Source: JBFLVN01 sp040758475 (lineage in GTDB: Bacteria; JAGRBM01). Taken from it: a stretch of 5,367 nt of DNA. A program made the position numbers and the translations under genes. The notes below the pieces were generated by a model, which was given only the letters and a program-made list of their open reading frames with translations, searched no databases and was not told the origin of the DNA. Below are positions 1-5,367 of the stretch, piece after piece; the first letter of the stretch is position 1; every line of letters starts with the position of its first letter. The stretch is taken from contig JBFLVN010000249.1 of assembly GCA_040758475.1 (NCBI GenBank), forward strand, positions 1 to 5,367. Reading direction: 5' to 3'.

Positions 1-1998
1 TCCCGTGAGTTTTTCGAGGATGGGGAGGTCCCCTTCCTTCTGGTCCGAGAGGAGCGGCACTTCGAGCCCCTTTACCTGGAAAGAGAGATTCGCCCCCCAG
101 GCCGAAAGGGGCCCGGGGCTTCCGCCCGTGCAGGGAAGGTCGCGGCCGGCTTCCCCTTCGAGGGATAACTCGCCGCCCGCGAGGCCCGGCTCCACGTCCT
201 TCGCGCCCGCAAAGCGCGCGAGGGGACCCAGGCGCGCCCCCGCGACGGCAAACGCCCCCTCCCCCTTGCAGAGCAAAAGGGAGTAAGCCGCCCGGAGAAG
301 GAAATCCCCGCCCGCCCATTTCGCCTGGGCGCCCGTGAGCGAGAGGCCCGCGAGGTCCATCTGGAAACGGCCCCGGAGCTGTTCCAGCGGGACGCGGAGG
401 AAGCCCGCCAGGGGGAAGGGCTCCGCCGCGGCGATCCAATCACTCGGGGCGAAGCGGTCGGAAAGAAATTCGAAATCGAGGCGGGGCTCTATGCCCAAAC
501 GCGCCGCTCCGGCGGCGTGGAGGTCCGAGCCGCCCGAATACAAGGACGCTTCGTCGATCCGCAAATCGAGGACCGGGGCGGACATCGCGCTCACCCGGGC
601 CACTCCCTGGAGGACAAGCCCGGAAGGATCGGTGGCCGCCAGGGGGAAATCCCCGGCAAGACCAAGAAAACCCGAGAGGTCCGAGGCTTCGCCTTTGAAA
701 ACGAGATCGGCCGCCCGGGCCTCTTCCGGATCGAACCGGCCGGAAAAACGGACGCTCAGGCCCGCTAGGTCGAGTTCCGAAGGAAGGACTTCCCCCAAGG
801 GCCCTTCCCGCCGCGTCCGGACCGTAAGCCGCACCGGCACGCCGGGGGCTTTTTCGAACCATCCGCCCCGGAGCACGCCGGAGCGAGTGAGGTCAATTTT
901 TAGTTCCGAGCGCTCTTCCTCTCCCGAAGACTCCCGCCGCAAGGAAAGATCGAACCCGCCCTGCACTTTCCAGGGGAAACCCGGCGCCACGAGGGGCATC
1001 CACAAAGGAGCGAGCGAAGATTCGGGATCTTCCACGGAGAGCGAGAGCTCGGCGGCGCCTTCGCCCTCTCCCCCTATCCTTGGACCGCCCGCGTTGTTGG
1101 CAGGTTCGTCGTCGCCGTCGGCTTCCAGGGTTTCCAGAGGCTTGGAGGAAAGAAAACGGGCGCGCAGAACCGCATCGGCCAGGTGGGCTTCGAAAGAAGG
1201 CAGGAACCATTCTTCTTTCTCCCCGCCCCGGCGCAGGAGCACTTCGCCGCCCGCCAGGACGTGGCGCCGCTCGGGGCCGACGGAGACGTCCCCCTCGAAC
1301 CACAGGGTCCCGGGGTCGTCCACCGCCGGAAGGGCAAAGCCGCCCCGGAAACCATCCAGCACGAGGGGGAAGGATTCTTCCGCCAGAAGGGACGTCAGGA
1401 TGGCCCGGACCGAAGCGTCGCGAACGTAAACGGAATCAATCCCGAAGGAAGCCCAGAAGCCCCGGGTCTCCTGCTTCCCCCGGTGCCCGAGCGAAAGAAG
1501 CGCTTCCAAAGCCGCCCGCACCGTGCGCCAGTTGGCGTACCGGAGAAGCTCGGGGTCGGCGGGGGAAGGGGCTTTGTCCGCGAAAGCAAAGGCGAGAAGC
1601 AGGGCGGGCCCATCCACCCGCACGGCCACCGCGCGCTGGAGGCGAAGGAGCCGAAGAAGGGGCCAGTGAACGCGCATCTTTCGGACGTGGAGGACTTCGA
1701 GCTGGGCGCGGGGCTCGCGCTTTAGAAGGCGGATATCCTTGAGGACCAGGGCGGGCCCAAGCCAGAGATCGGCATGGACGGCCCCGATCTCGACGCTCCA
1801 CTCGGGCGAGGGGGCGAGTTCGGTCTGGAGGCGCTCCCGCAGGCCCTTCAAGGGGATCAGCATGGCGATCCCGGATGCCAGGGCGTAGAGGAAAAAGAAT
1901 AAAAGAGCGGCGCGGCGGAGGCGCCTCTTCGAAGGAGCGGGCGGCGGGGCGGATTCGCCCGGCGCTTCCTTCAGAACCGGTTCGGGGGTTTCGCTCAC
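1..1998 (-). CDS. AsmA-like membrane-anchored protein, 3' end outside window
   Basis: A single minus-strand frame stays open from GTG at 1998 to base 1, giving 666 codons with no stop, so the C-terminus lies beyond the left edge. GTG is the only start codon after an in-frame TAA about 27 bases upstream. Its ribosome site is poor: a GGGGGAG run sits about 17 bases away. Residues 1-29 are Pro/Glu-rich and end in a basic cluster (SKRRLRR). Residues 30-49 form one hydrophobic helix, followed by a long non-membrane region. Residues 60-140 read like the AsmA N-terminal pattern (VEIGAVHADLWLGPALVLKD, then a VRVDGPALLL strand). The rest alternates beta-strand-like segments with LxG and DL repeats, including FSGRFD, LDLAGLSV and MDLAGLSLTG. 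AsmA-like proteins are inner-membrane-anchored, periplasmic beta-rich proteins linked to outer-membrane assembly or lipid transport. The family is inferred from this pattern, and GspN-like or DUF748-like relatives are alternatives. The AHSA1-like gene lies 51 bases upstream on the same strand. Confidence 0.72.
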   Translation of the reverse strand, partial: MSETPEPVLKEAPGESAPPPAPSKRRLRRAALLFFFLYALASGIAMLIPLKGLRERLQTELAPSPEWSVEIGAVHADLWLGPALVLKDIRLLKREPRAQLEVLHVRKMRVHWPLLRLLRLQRAVAVRVDGPALLLAFAFADKAPSPADPELLRYANWRTVRAALEALLSLGHRGKQETRGFWASFGIDSVYVRDASVRAILTSLLAEESFPLVLDGFRGGFALPAVDDPGTLWFEGDVSVGPERRHVLAGGEVLLRRGGEKEEWFLPSFEAHLADAVLRARFLSSKPLETLEADGDDEPANNAGGPRIGGEGEGAAELSLSVEDPESSLAPLWMPLVAPGFPWKVQGGFDLSLRRESSGEEERSELKIDLTRSGVLRGGWFEKAPGVPVRLTVRTRREGPLGEVLPSELDLAGLSVRFSGRFDPEEARAADLVFKGEASDLSGFLGLAGDFPLAATDPSGLVLQGVARVSAMSAPVLDLRIDEASLYSGGSDLHAAGAARLGIEPRLDFEFLSDRFAPSDWIAAAEPFPLAGFLRVPLEQLRGRFQMDLAGLSLTGAQAKWAGGDFLLRAAYSLLLCKGEGAFAVAGARLGPLARFAGAKDVEPGLAGGELSLEGEAGRDLPCTGGSPGPLSAWGANLSFQVKGLEVPLLSDQKEGDLPILEKLTG

Positions 1999-2016
1999 GT
2001 TCGCTTGGTGAACCGC

Positions 2017-2043
2017 TCCCCCCGATTATGGCCCGATTCGGGG
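2017..2043 (-). repeat. 27-base intergenic repeat, copy 1 (upstream of AsmA-like gene)
   Basis: This copy matches 2578-2604 at 24 of 27 positions. On the minus strand it contains CATAAT (2030 to 2025), one base from the -10 consensus, then a G-run ending about 18 bases before the GTG start of the AsmA-like gene. It also contains the short inverted repeat CCCG-ATT-CGGG (2032-2042). It could be a promoter or operator, or a small dispersed repeat. No convincing -35 hexamer is seen 16-18 bases upstream of the CATAAT. Confidence 0.6.
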
Positions 2044-2049
2044 CCGCAA

Positions 2050-2547
2050 TTAAATCTTCCGGCTCTTCACCAATTCGACGAGCTGATCGAAAGCGGCGCC
2101 CCACCCGGCATGGAAACCCATGTCCTCGTGGGCCTTCCTGTCCTTGGAGTTCTCGTGGATCACGATGGCCGTGTATTTGGTCCCCTGCTGGTGGGGCTCC
2201 ATCAAGACGACGGCGGTGAACAAGAACTCGCCCTCCCCCTTCGGCGCGGGCGCGGGGCGGTATCCGGGCAAGAGGGCGTTGGTCCAGGCGAGTTTCCGGT
2301 TCGGGACGACTTCGAGGTAACACCCCGGAGGGCCGGAGACGGTCTCGCCGTTCGGCCCCTTCATCACGGTGCGAAACGCCCCGCCGGGCCGCAGGTCGAT
2401 CGAGCACTCGACCGCCTGCCAGGGCCGGGGGCAGAACCATTTCTTGAGAAGCTCCGGCTCCGTCCAGGCCTTCCAGACCTGTTCGGGCTTCACGTCGGTG
2501 GTGCGCTCCAGAACGAGGTCCAGTTCGGGGTTGATTTGGAAGTCCAT
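2050..2547 (-). CDS. SRPBCC / AHSA1-like (Aha1 C-terminal domain family) protein
   Basis: This is a 165-aa single-domain protein of the START/Bet v1-like (SRPBCC) superfamily, AHSA1-like branch. Visible landmarks are the opening strand INPELDLVLERT (5-16), the first helix VWKAWTEPELLKKWF (24-38), DLRPGGAF (51-58), the strand GCYLEVVPNRKLAWT (75-89) and the closing helix around MGFHAGWGAAFDQLVELV (143-160). Length and motif order fit a complete member. The fold forms a hydrophobic ligand-binding cavity and the protein is expected in the cytoplasm. The ligand of this one cannot be read from sequence, and bacterial members should not be called Hsp90 activators on homology alone. ATG at 2547 is preferred over an in-frame GTG at 2562 because AAGGAG lies 6 bases before it. 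It precedes the AsmA-like gene by 51 bases on the same strand, so co-transcription is plausible. No functional link between the two is evident. Confidence 0.9.
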   Translation of the reverse strand: MDFQINPELDLVLERTTDVKPEQVWKAWTEPELLKKWFCPRPWQAVECSIDLRPGGAFRTVMKGPNGETVSGPPGCYLEVVPNRKLAWTNALLPGYRPAPAPKGEGEFLFTAVVLMEPHQQGTKYTAIVIHENSKDRKAHEDMGFHAGWGAAFDQLVELVKSRKI

Positions 2548-2553
2548 GGGGCG

Positions 2554-2559
2554 CTCCTT
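2554..2559 (-). promoter_or_regulatory. Shine-Dalgarno site deciding the AHSA1-like start
   Basis: Read on the minus strand, AAGGAG is followed by a 6-base spacer and ATG at 2547. This strong, well-spaced site overlaps the alternative GTG at 2562 and makes that upstream start unlikely. Confidence 0.75.
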
Positions 2560-2577
2560 CACTTGGCGGCGAGGAGT

Positions 2578-2604
2578 TCCCCCTGATTATGACCCGATTC
2601 CGGG
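2578..2604 (-). repeat. 27-base intergenic repeat, copy 2 (upstream of AHSA1-like gene)
   Basis: This is the second copy of the element at 2017-2043, differing at three positions. The minus-strand CATAAT lies at 2591 to 2586, about 39 bases before the AHSA1-like ATG. The inverted repeat is slightly longer here, with ACCCG at 2592-2596 and CGGGT at 2601-2605 around an ATTC loop. Placement ahead of a second minus-strand gene favours a regulatory reading over coincidence, but two copies cannot settle this. Confidence 0.6.
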
Positions 2605-2618
2605 TGGAAGTTCACCGG

Positions 2619-2649
2619 CCGTTGGAGCACCTTTCACGTGCTCCAACGG
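2619..2649. repeat. Perfect 12-bp inverted repeat (stem-loop) near the composition boundary
   Basis: CCGTTGGAGCAC (2619-2630) and its exact reverse complement GTGCTCCAACGG (2638-2649) flank a 7-base loop. No T-run follows on either strand, so it is not a standard intrinsic terminator. It sits 14 bases beyond the 27-base repeat copy 2 and just before the DNA turns AT-rich. Possible roles are a regulator or recombinase binding site, a relic of an insertion junction, or a structured RNA element. Confidence 0.7.
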
Positions 2650-2916
2650 AAGGCACGTCCGGGGCGTCCAAGATTCGTGCTAGGTTATCCGGGAAAGTTT
2701 TGCGTGAAATGACCGCGCATAAATTTGTCCTGCTTTATTCGATTAATTCGCGAATGATGTATGTTTGTGTCATGAGTATGCACTTCTTAGGGCAAATCCC
2801 CAAAATCCAGTGGAAACCGAGAGCGCCTTGATACTTCTAAGCCGAAACAGCACCGCGAAGCAATGGACATATGGACCGCAAAACCGCTATCATTATGGCG
2901 TGAATTGGGGATATTC
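2650..2916. other. Intergenic stretch between the GC-rich genes and gene A
   Basis: No credible gene is seen. An open frame at 2589-2831 (+) runs through the repeat and the hairpin, lacks a ribosome site and resembles no family. G+C falls within this segment: up to about 2680 it resembles the left side, afterwards the AT-rich right side. The promoter for gene A should lie here, but no clear -35/-10 pair was found. The nearest -10-like hexamers (CATAAA at 2719, TATGTT at 2760) have no good -35. No tRNA or direct-repeat attachment site was recognised. Confidence 0.45.
2907..2911 (+). promoter_or_regulatory. Probable ribosome binding site for the GTG start of gene A
   Basis: GGGGA is followed by a 5-base spacer and GTG at 2917. 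It is better placed than the GAAG that precedes the alternative ATG at 2863. Confidence 0.45.
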
Positions 2917-3588
2917 GTGATTGAAATCACACAAATATCTTTGGTAATAAATGCCAAGAATCATAACCCCACAATTCTTAATCCAGACTTTCTGCGATAC
3001 AATAAACTGGTGCCAGAATCATGGGAATTAGCAGGTAATCCTGTCTGTTCAGACCTGGGTGCCGTTGTTCGCTATAAAGAAGGAGTCACCATACTTTCAC
3101 AGCCGGAACAGATCATTTTCACGGAAGAACTTGCGAAGAAGAAATATACTGACAGCGTTGCGCCTGGCATCGCACGGCAGTACGTTCAACTTCTCCCTCA
3201 TGTCTCCTATACTGCGATCGGAATTAATCCCAGTGGGTTCTACGAAATGGTATCGAAAGAATCCCTAGAAAAGAGTATGCTTGAATGGTACGTATCTGAA
3301 GGGCCGTGGATTGAGTTCCAGGGAACCAGACCACTCGTTTCTATGGTTCTCCGTTATCCACGGAAGTTAGGTGGGATTCAAGTTACGATGTCACCAGGAA
3401 ATGCGCCGGATTCATCGGAGAAAAAGCGCGTGGGAATCCGATTTCAAGGAAACTTCCACCACGATATTCCAGGCGAAACACCTGGAGAGCGTATCAAATC
3501 GTCCGGTGAAATTTTGAATTCTTGGCAAAAGGACATCGAGGTATTTTTAGAGCTAACAGAAAAAGTACTGTTGGCAAAAGTAAAGTGA
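2917..3588 (+). CDS. Gene A: unrecognised protein, first gene of the HEPN cassette
   Basis: I do not recognise a named family. The protein is about 223 aa, apparently soluble, with no signal peptide or membrane helix. It opens with a hydrophobic strand (ITQISLVINA, 4-13), then the striking block HNPTILNPDFL (16-26). The middle is mixed alpha/beta. A late motif GNFHHD (178-183) precedes an amphipathic C-terminal helix (about 201-219). The overall strand-rich body with a final helix recalls the loosely defined TIGR04255 group, but I cannot assign it. The GTG start at 2917 is chosen because GGGGA lies 5 bases before it and the conserved-looking part begins there. An in-frame ATG at 2863 would add 54 residues but has only GAAG two bases away. 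Gene B begins one base after the TGA, so the two are probably translationally coupled. A role in a HEPN-associated module is inferred from position only. Confidence 0.8.
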   Translation: MIEITQISLVINAKNHNPTILNPDFLRYNKLVPESWELAGNPVCSDLGAVVRYKEGVTILSQPEQIIFTEELAKKKYTDSVAPGIARQYVQLLPHVSYTAIGINPSGFYEMVSKESLEKSMLEWYVSEGPWIEFQGTRPLVSMVLRYPRKLGGIQVTMSPGNAPDSSEKKRVGIRFQGNFHHDIPGETPGERIKSSGEILNSWQKDIEVFLELTEKVLLAKVK

Positions 3589-3589
3589 A

Positions 3590-4387
3590 ATGACAATGCG
3601 AAAGTATCGATCCGAGAATGCTGAAGAGCAGGGCGTAATCGCTTCAATGATGCCGCATCACTTCACTGATGCTCCGCATGGCGCCAGCTTGTTTACGACA
3701 TCTCCGTCGAGTTGCAGTGGATTTAGTGGCTTTGGTTCCGATGATCTCATCATGACGGCTATCAAGCGCGTGTCGTGTATTTCAGAATCATACCAGAAAA
3801 TTATCCCTGACCCTGAAGATAAACCTATTGCAATGACAACAATGGAGGACAATACAAAGTCGGAAACCTCGGACAAATGGCGTGATTTCGAGGCAGCCCT
3901 TTTGGGGCATTCACGCAGAGAGGGAACCCTTCCGCATGTGAAGTCGGGGTGGGTGGTTAACCGCAGCCTAAGGCAAATTAGAGAGCGTACTGGGATTCAT
4001 GTTTACCCGCGCGTTCTAGAAATGAGCACCCGACTTATGGGGTGCCGGGTCTTCTTGAGTGAAAAGGATTATCTAGATGATGTAATTAGGTTGTACGAAG
4101 TCCCGAATGAAGCAGAAGTGAAAAGCTTTCTGCAATATAACGATTATCTGGTTTCACTGCTCAATGATGCTTGGTTTTCGGTGAATGACTATTTTGGCTT
4201 TAGCTCGCACATACGTCTCGAAGTCATGACCGATCCAGAAGCGGAAGGTAACAGTAAGCTTGTTATGTTTATTTTGACCCCCATGCCCATCGAACAAGCA
4301 CTGACAGCCTTAGATGCGTTTGATGCCGCGTGGTGGCTTGATTCCTTACCTCGGGCAAGGGGTAAATTGGTCGTCACCTTGGGCTGA
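3590..4387 (+). CDS. Gene B: unrecognised protein, likely partner of the HEPN protein
   Basis: The protein is 265 aa from ATG at 3590, and a second in-frame ATG lies at 3596. The start is one base after gene A's TGA with only a weak purine stretch, which suggests coupled translation. It has no signal peptide or membrane helix and no family I can name. Residues 1-81 include an odd Ser/Gly/Cys-rich patch (SPSSCSGFSGFGSDD). The main body runs from about residue 90, with MTDPEAEGN at 213-221 and a C-terminal helix-strand unit FDAAWWLDSLPRARGKLVVTLG (244-265). If translation instead began at ATG 3833 or 3842, a protein of about 180 aa covering only this body would result. The HEPN gene starts 5 bases after the stop. 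I see no nucleotidyltransferase motif (GSx10DxD type) and no helix-turn-helix. An antitoxin or HEPN-partner role is inferred from synteny. Confidence 0.78.
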   Translation: MTMRKYRSENAEEQGVIASMMPHHFTDAPHGASLFTTSPSSCSGFSGFGSDDLIMTAIKRVSCISESYQKIIPDPEDKPIAMTTMEDNTKSETSDKWRDFEAALLGHSRREGTLPHVKSGWVVNRSLRQIRERTGIHVYPRVLEMSTRLMGCRVFLSEKDYLDDVIRLYEVPNEAEVKSFLQYNDYLVSLLNDAWFSVNDYFGFSSHIRLEVMTDPEAEGNSKLVMFILTPMPIEQALTALDAFDAAWWLDSLPRARGKLVVTLG

Positions 4388-4392
4388 CTCCA

Positions 4393-4755
4393 ATGTTTGA
4401 TTGGAAGAATTTCTTAAAACTTGCAAGCGACCTTTCCACAAAAGGCGATGAAGCCTCGGCGCGAACTGCAATTAGTCGCGCGTATTATGCTTCGTTCCAC
4501 TGCGCCAGGGCTTGGTTTGAACAAAAACGGCAAAAGACGTTTCCGCCGGATGGTCGAGCGCATAAAGACGTTTGGGACGCCTATTCAGATGAACCGACTC
4601 AGCAGTTCCGAAACATAGGACAAACAGGTGAACGACTGAAAGTCTTGCGGACAAAGGCAGACTATCGAGAGTCATTTCCTAATATTTCAGTGGAGTTGCG
4701 TAAGGCGCTGGAGTGGGCAACTAAAATCGATCGAGAAGTCCCAAAACTGCCGTAG
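4393..4755 (+). CDS. Gene C: HEPN domain protein
   Basis: This is a 120-aa all-alpha protein matching the compact HEPN fold over its full length. The first helix pair covers about residues 4-45 and contains SRAYYASFHCARAWF (28-42), the typical HEPN signature. Arg29 and His36 form R-x6-H, which fits the Rx4-6H motif associated with RNase activity in HEPN toxins. The second half carries GERLKVLRTKADYR, with the LRxxADY feature common in this family, followed by a last helix. HEPN proteins act as toxins, as RNases in defence systems, or as nucleotide-binding partners of MNT nucleotidyltransferases. Catalytic competence cannot be proven here. The ATG lies 5 bases after gene B's TGA with little Shine-Dalgarno support, so coupled expression with B is likely. 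No MNT gene is adjacent, so the unrecognised genes A and B are its candidate partners. Confidence 0.88.
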   Translation: MFDWKNFLKLASDLSTKGDEASARTAISRAYYASFHCARAWFEQKRQKTFPPDGRAHKDVWDAYSDEPTQQFRNIGQTGERLKVLRTKADYRESFPNISVELRKALEWATKIDREVPKLP

Positions 4756-4764
4756 CCTAGCTAG

Positions 4765-4787
4765 ATCGGCTTGGCGTGCGAGCCGAT
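4765..4787. terminator. Stem-loop in the convergent gap after the HEPN gene
   Basis: ATCGGCT (4765-4771) and AGCCGAT (4781-4787) form a perfect 7-bp stem with a 9-base loop, 9 bases after the HEPN stop codon. The sequence after it on either strand is not a clean T-run, so it is at best a weak or factor-assisted terminator. Its position between convergent genes favours a termination role. Confidence 0.4.
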
Positions 4788-4828
4788 GTTATAAAACAGA
4801 AAACTTCGTGCGCCCTTCTTCAAGCATT

Positions 4829-5305
4829 CTATTTGACAAATGTTGCTTTTACTCTTTTTGACATCGCCATGTATGGCACCCAGATTGATGTGCCGACCGT
4901 ATCCATGATGAGAGCTTGAACGACCTCGGGAGTGAAGATTCGCCCATCCGGGACAACGAGTTCCGCTATATATGGATTAACGGCAACCCATACCAACGCG
5001 GCGAACCTAAGACCAATATAGTACGATGGAAATGTTTTCTTCGTTGCGAAAAAAAGGAAAATCGCAAAGGACCACGCGAGAACCAATCCAGAATTAACGA
5101 TAATCTCTCCGATAAGGACTGGCGCCCATAGTGGCTGAAACGCGTGAGTTCCTGGTGTCGTAAGAATCTCCCAGGTTCCATCAGAGAAAATCTTTACATA
5201 GTTTGGACCTGAGGTGCCTATAATAATTAACGGGGAAAGAATCACCCCCATCCCGACAAAAGCAAGCCACCCCTTGATTCCTTTAATGTCTGTTGAGTCC
5301 TCCAT
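4829..5305 (-). CDS. DUF2569 family integral membrane protein
   Basis: This is a 158-aa membrane protein with four predicted helices at about residues 13-30, 64-87, 97-117 and 128-148. Family landmarks are the N-terminal GIKGWLAFVGMGVILSPL (9-26), the FFATKKTFPS loop after helix 2 (85-94) and the C-terminal WVPYMAMSKRVKATF (142-156). The closing SKRVKxTF is characteristic of DUF2569. Function is unknown for the family and location is the cytoplasmic membrane. The start at 5305 is preferred because GGAGGGGG lies immediately upstream and the protein then begins at the family's usual point. An in-frame ATG at 5317, preceded by AAGGTGG at 10 bases, would add four residues (MGGG). The gene converges on the HEPN cassette and its composition is AT-rich like the cassette, but nothing ties it functionally to those genes. 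Any promoter would lie at or beyond the window edge. Confidence 0.88.
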   Translation of the reverse strand: MEDSTDIKGIKGWLAFVGMGVILSPLIIIGTSGPNYVKIFSDGTWEILTTPGTHAFQPLWAPVLIGEIIVNSGLVLAWSFAIFLFFATKKTFPSYYIGLRFAALVWVAVNPYIAELVVPDGRIFTPEVVQALIMDTVGTSIWVPYMAMSKRVKATFVK

Positions 5306-5367
5306 GCCCCCTCCCATGACGGCAAGACCACCTTGTCAAAAGTTCTTTTCCTACAAATTTATCAAAT

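Larger units (their letters stand above)
2680..5367. other. AT-rich segment, likely of different origin from the left part
   Basis: Sampled 60-base lines are 22/60 G+C (4081-4140) and 26/60 (5041-5100), against 40/60 at 2401-2460. Codon choice shifts accordingly: the three-gene cassette uses many A/T-ending codons, while the AsmA-like and AHSA1-like genes end mostly in G or C. No integrase, transposase or terminal repeat is visible, and the right end is outside the window. Horizontal acquisition is the simplest inference. An assembly chimera must also be considered. Confidence 0.55.

Noticed and set aside
335..1429. Plus-strand open frame of 364 codons antisense to the AsmA-like gene
   Set aside because: Its product is an Arg/Ser/Pro-rich sequence without domain features. 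Such frames are expected opposite GC-rich genes, and the minus-strand frame has AsmA-like structure and a membrane anchor.
1436..2440. Minus-strand open frame of 334 codons overlapping both left genes in another frame
   Set aside because: It overlaps the AHSA1-like gene and the start of the AsmA-like gene, both with recognisable protein features, and its own product is low-complexity Arg/Pro/Gly-rich.
2619..2649. Stem-loop as a standard Rho-independent terminator
   Set aside because: No T-run follows the stem on either strand, and neither adjacent gene ends here.
2589..2831. Small plus-strand open frame of 80 codons
   Set aside because: It starts inside the 27-base repeat, runs through the stem-loop, spans the composition change, has no ribosome site and resembles no family.
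2863..2916. Upstream ATG start for gene A, adding 54 bases of coding sequence
   Set aside because: Ribosome-site support is poor, and the better-spaced GGGGA-GTG lies at the point where the conserved-looking protein begins. It is kept as an alternative only.
4472..4675. Minus-strand open frame antisense to the HEPN gene
   Set aside because: It is a shadow frame. The plus-strand frame has full-length HEPN features.

Overview
The window joins two stretches of very different composition. Bases 1 to about 2,650 are GC-rich: a 60-base sample at 2401-2460 is 40/60 G+C. From about 2,680 to the right edge the DNA is much more AT-rich: 22/60 G+C at 4081-4140 and 26/60 at 5041-5100. The source is bacterial. 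The AsmA-like protein in the GC-rich part suggests a diderm (Gram-negative) organism. I cannot name a species or phylum.

The GC-rich part carries two genes on the minus strand in the same order of transcription. The first is a small SRPBCC/AHSA1-type protein (2050-2547). The second, 51 bases further on, is a large AsmA-like membrane-anchored protein that starts at 1998 and is still open at base 1 (666 codons visible). A 27-base sequence (24/27 identical between copies) lies just upstream of each gene. It carries a CATAAT hexamer on the minus strand and is a candidate shared promoter or operator, or a small intergenic repeat. A perfect 12-bp stem-loop (2619-2649) sits next to the upstream copy, close to where the composition changes.

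The AT-rich part opens with about 250-300 bases without a credible gene. A tightly packed plus-strand cassette of three genes follows. Gene A (2917-3588) is an unrecognised protein of about 223 aa with an HNPTILNPDFL motif. Gene B (3590-4387) is an unrecognised protein of about 265 aa. Gene C (4393-4755) is a 120-aa HEPN-domain protein with an R-x6-H motif. The intergenic gaps are 1 and 5 bases, so the genes are probably co-transcribed and translationally coupled. No nucleotidyltransferase partner, the usual companion of stand-alone HEPN proteins, is visible. The cassette is therefore a reasonable candidate for an uncharacterised HEPN-based toxin-antitoxin or defence-like module. That function is inference from the HEPN domain, the tight layout and the foreign-looking composition.

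A convergent minus-strand gene (4829-5305) encodes a four-helix DUF2569 membrane protein. A 7-bp stem-loop (4765-4787) lies in the convergent gap after the HEPN gene. The window ends 62 bases upstream of the preferred DUF2569 start.
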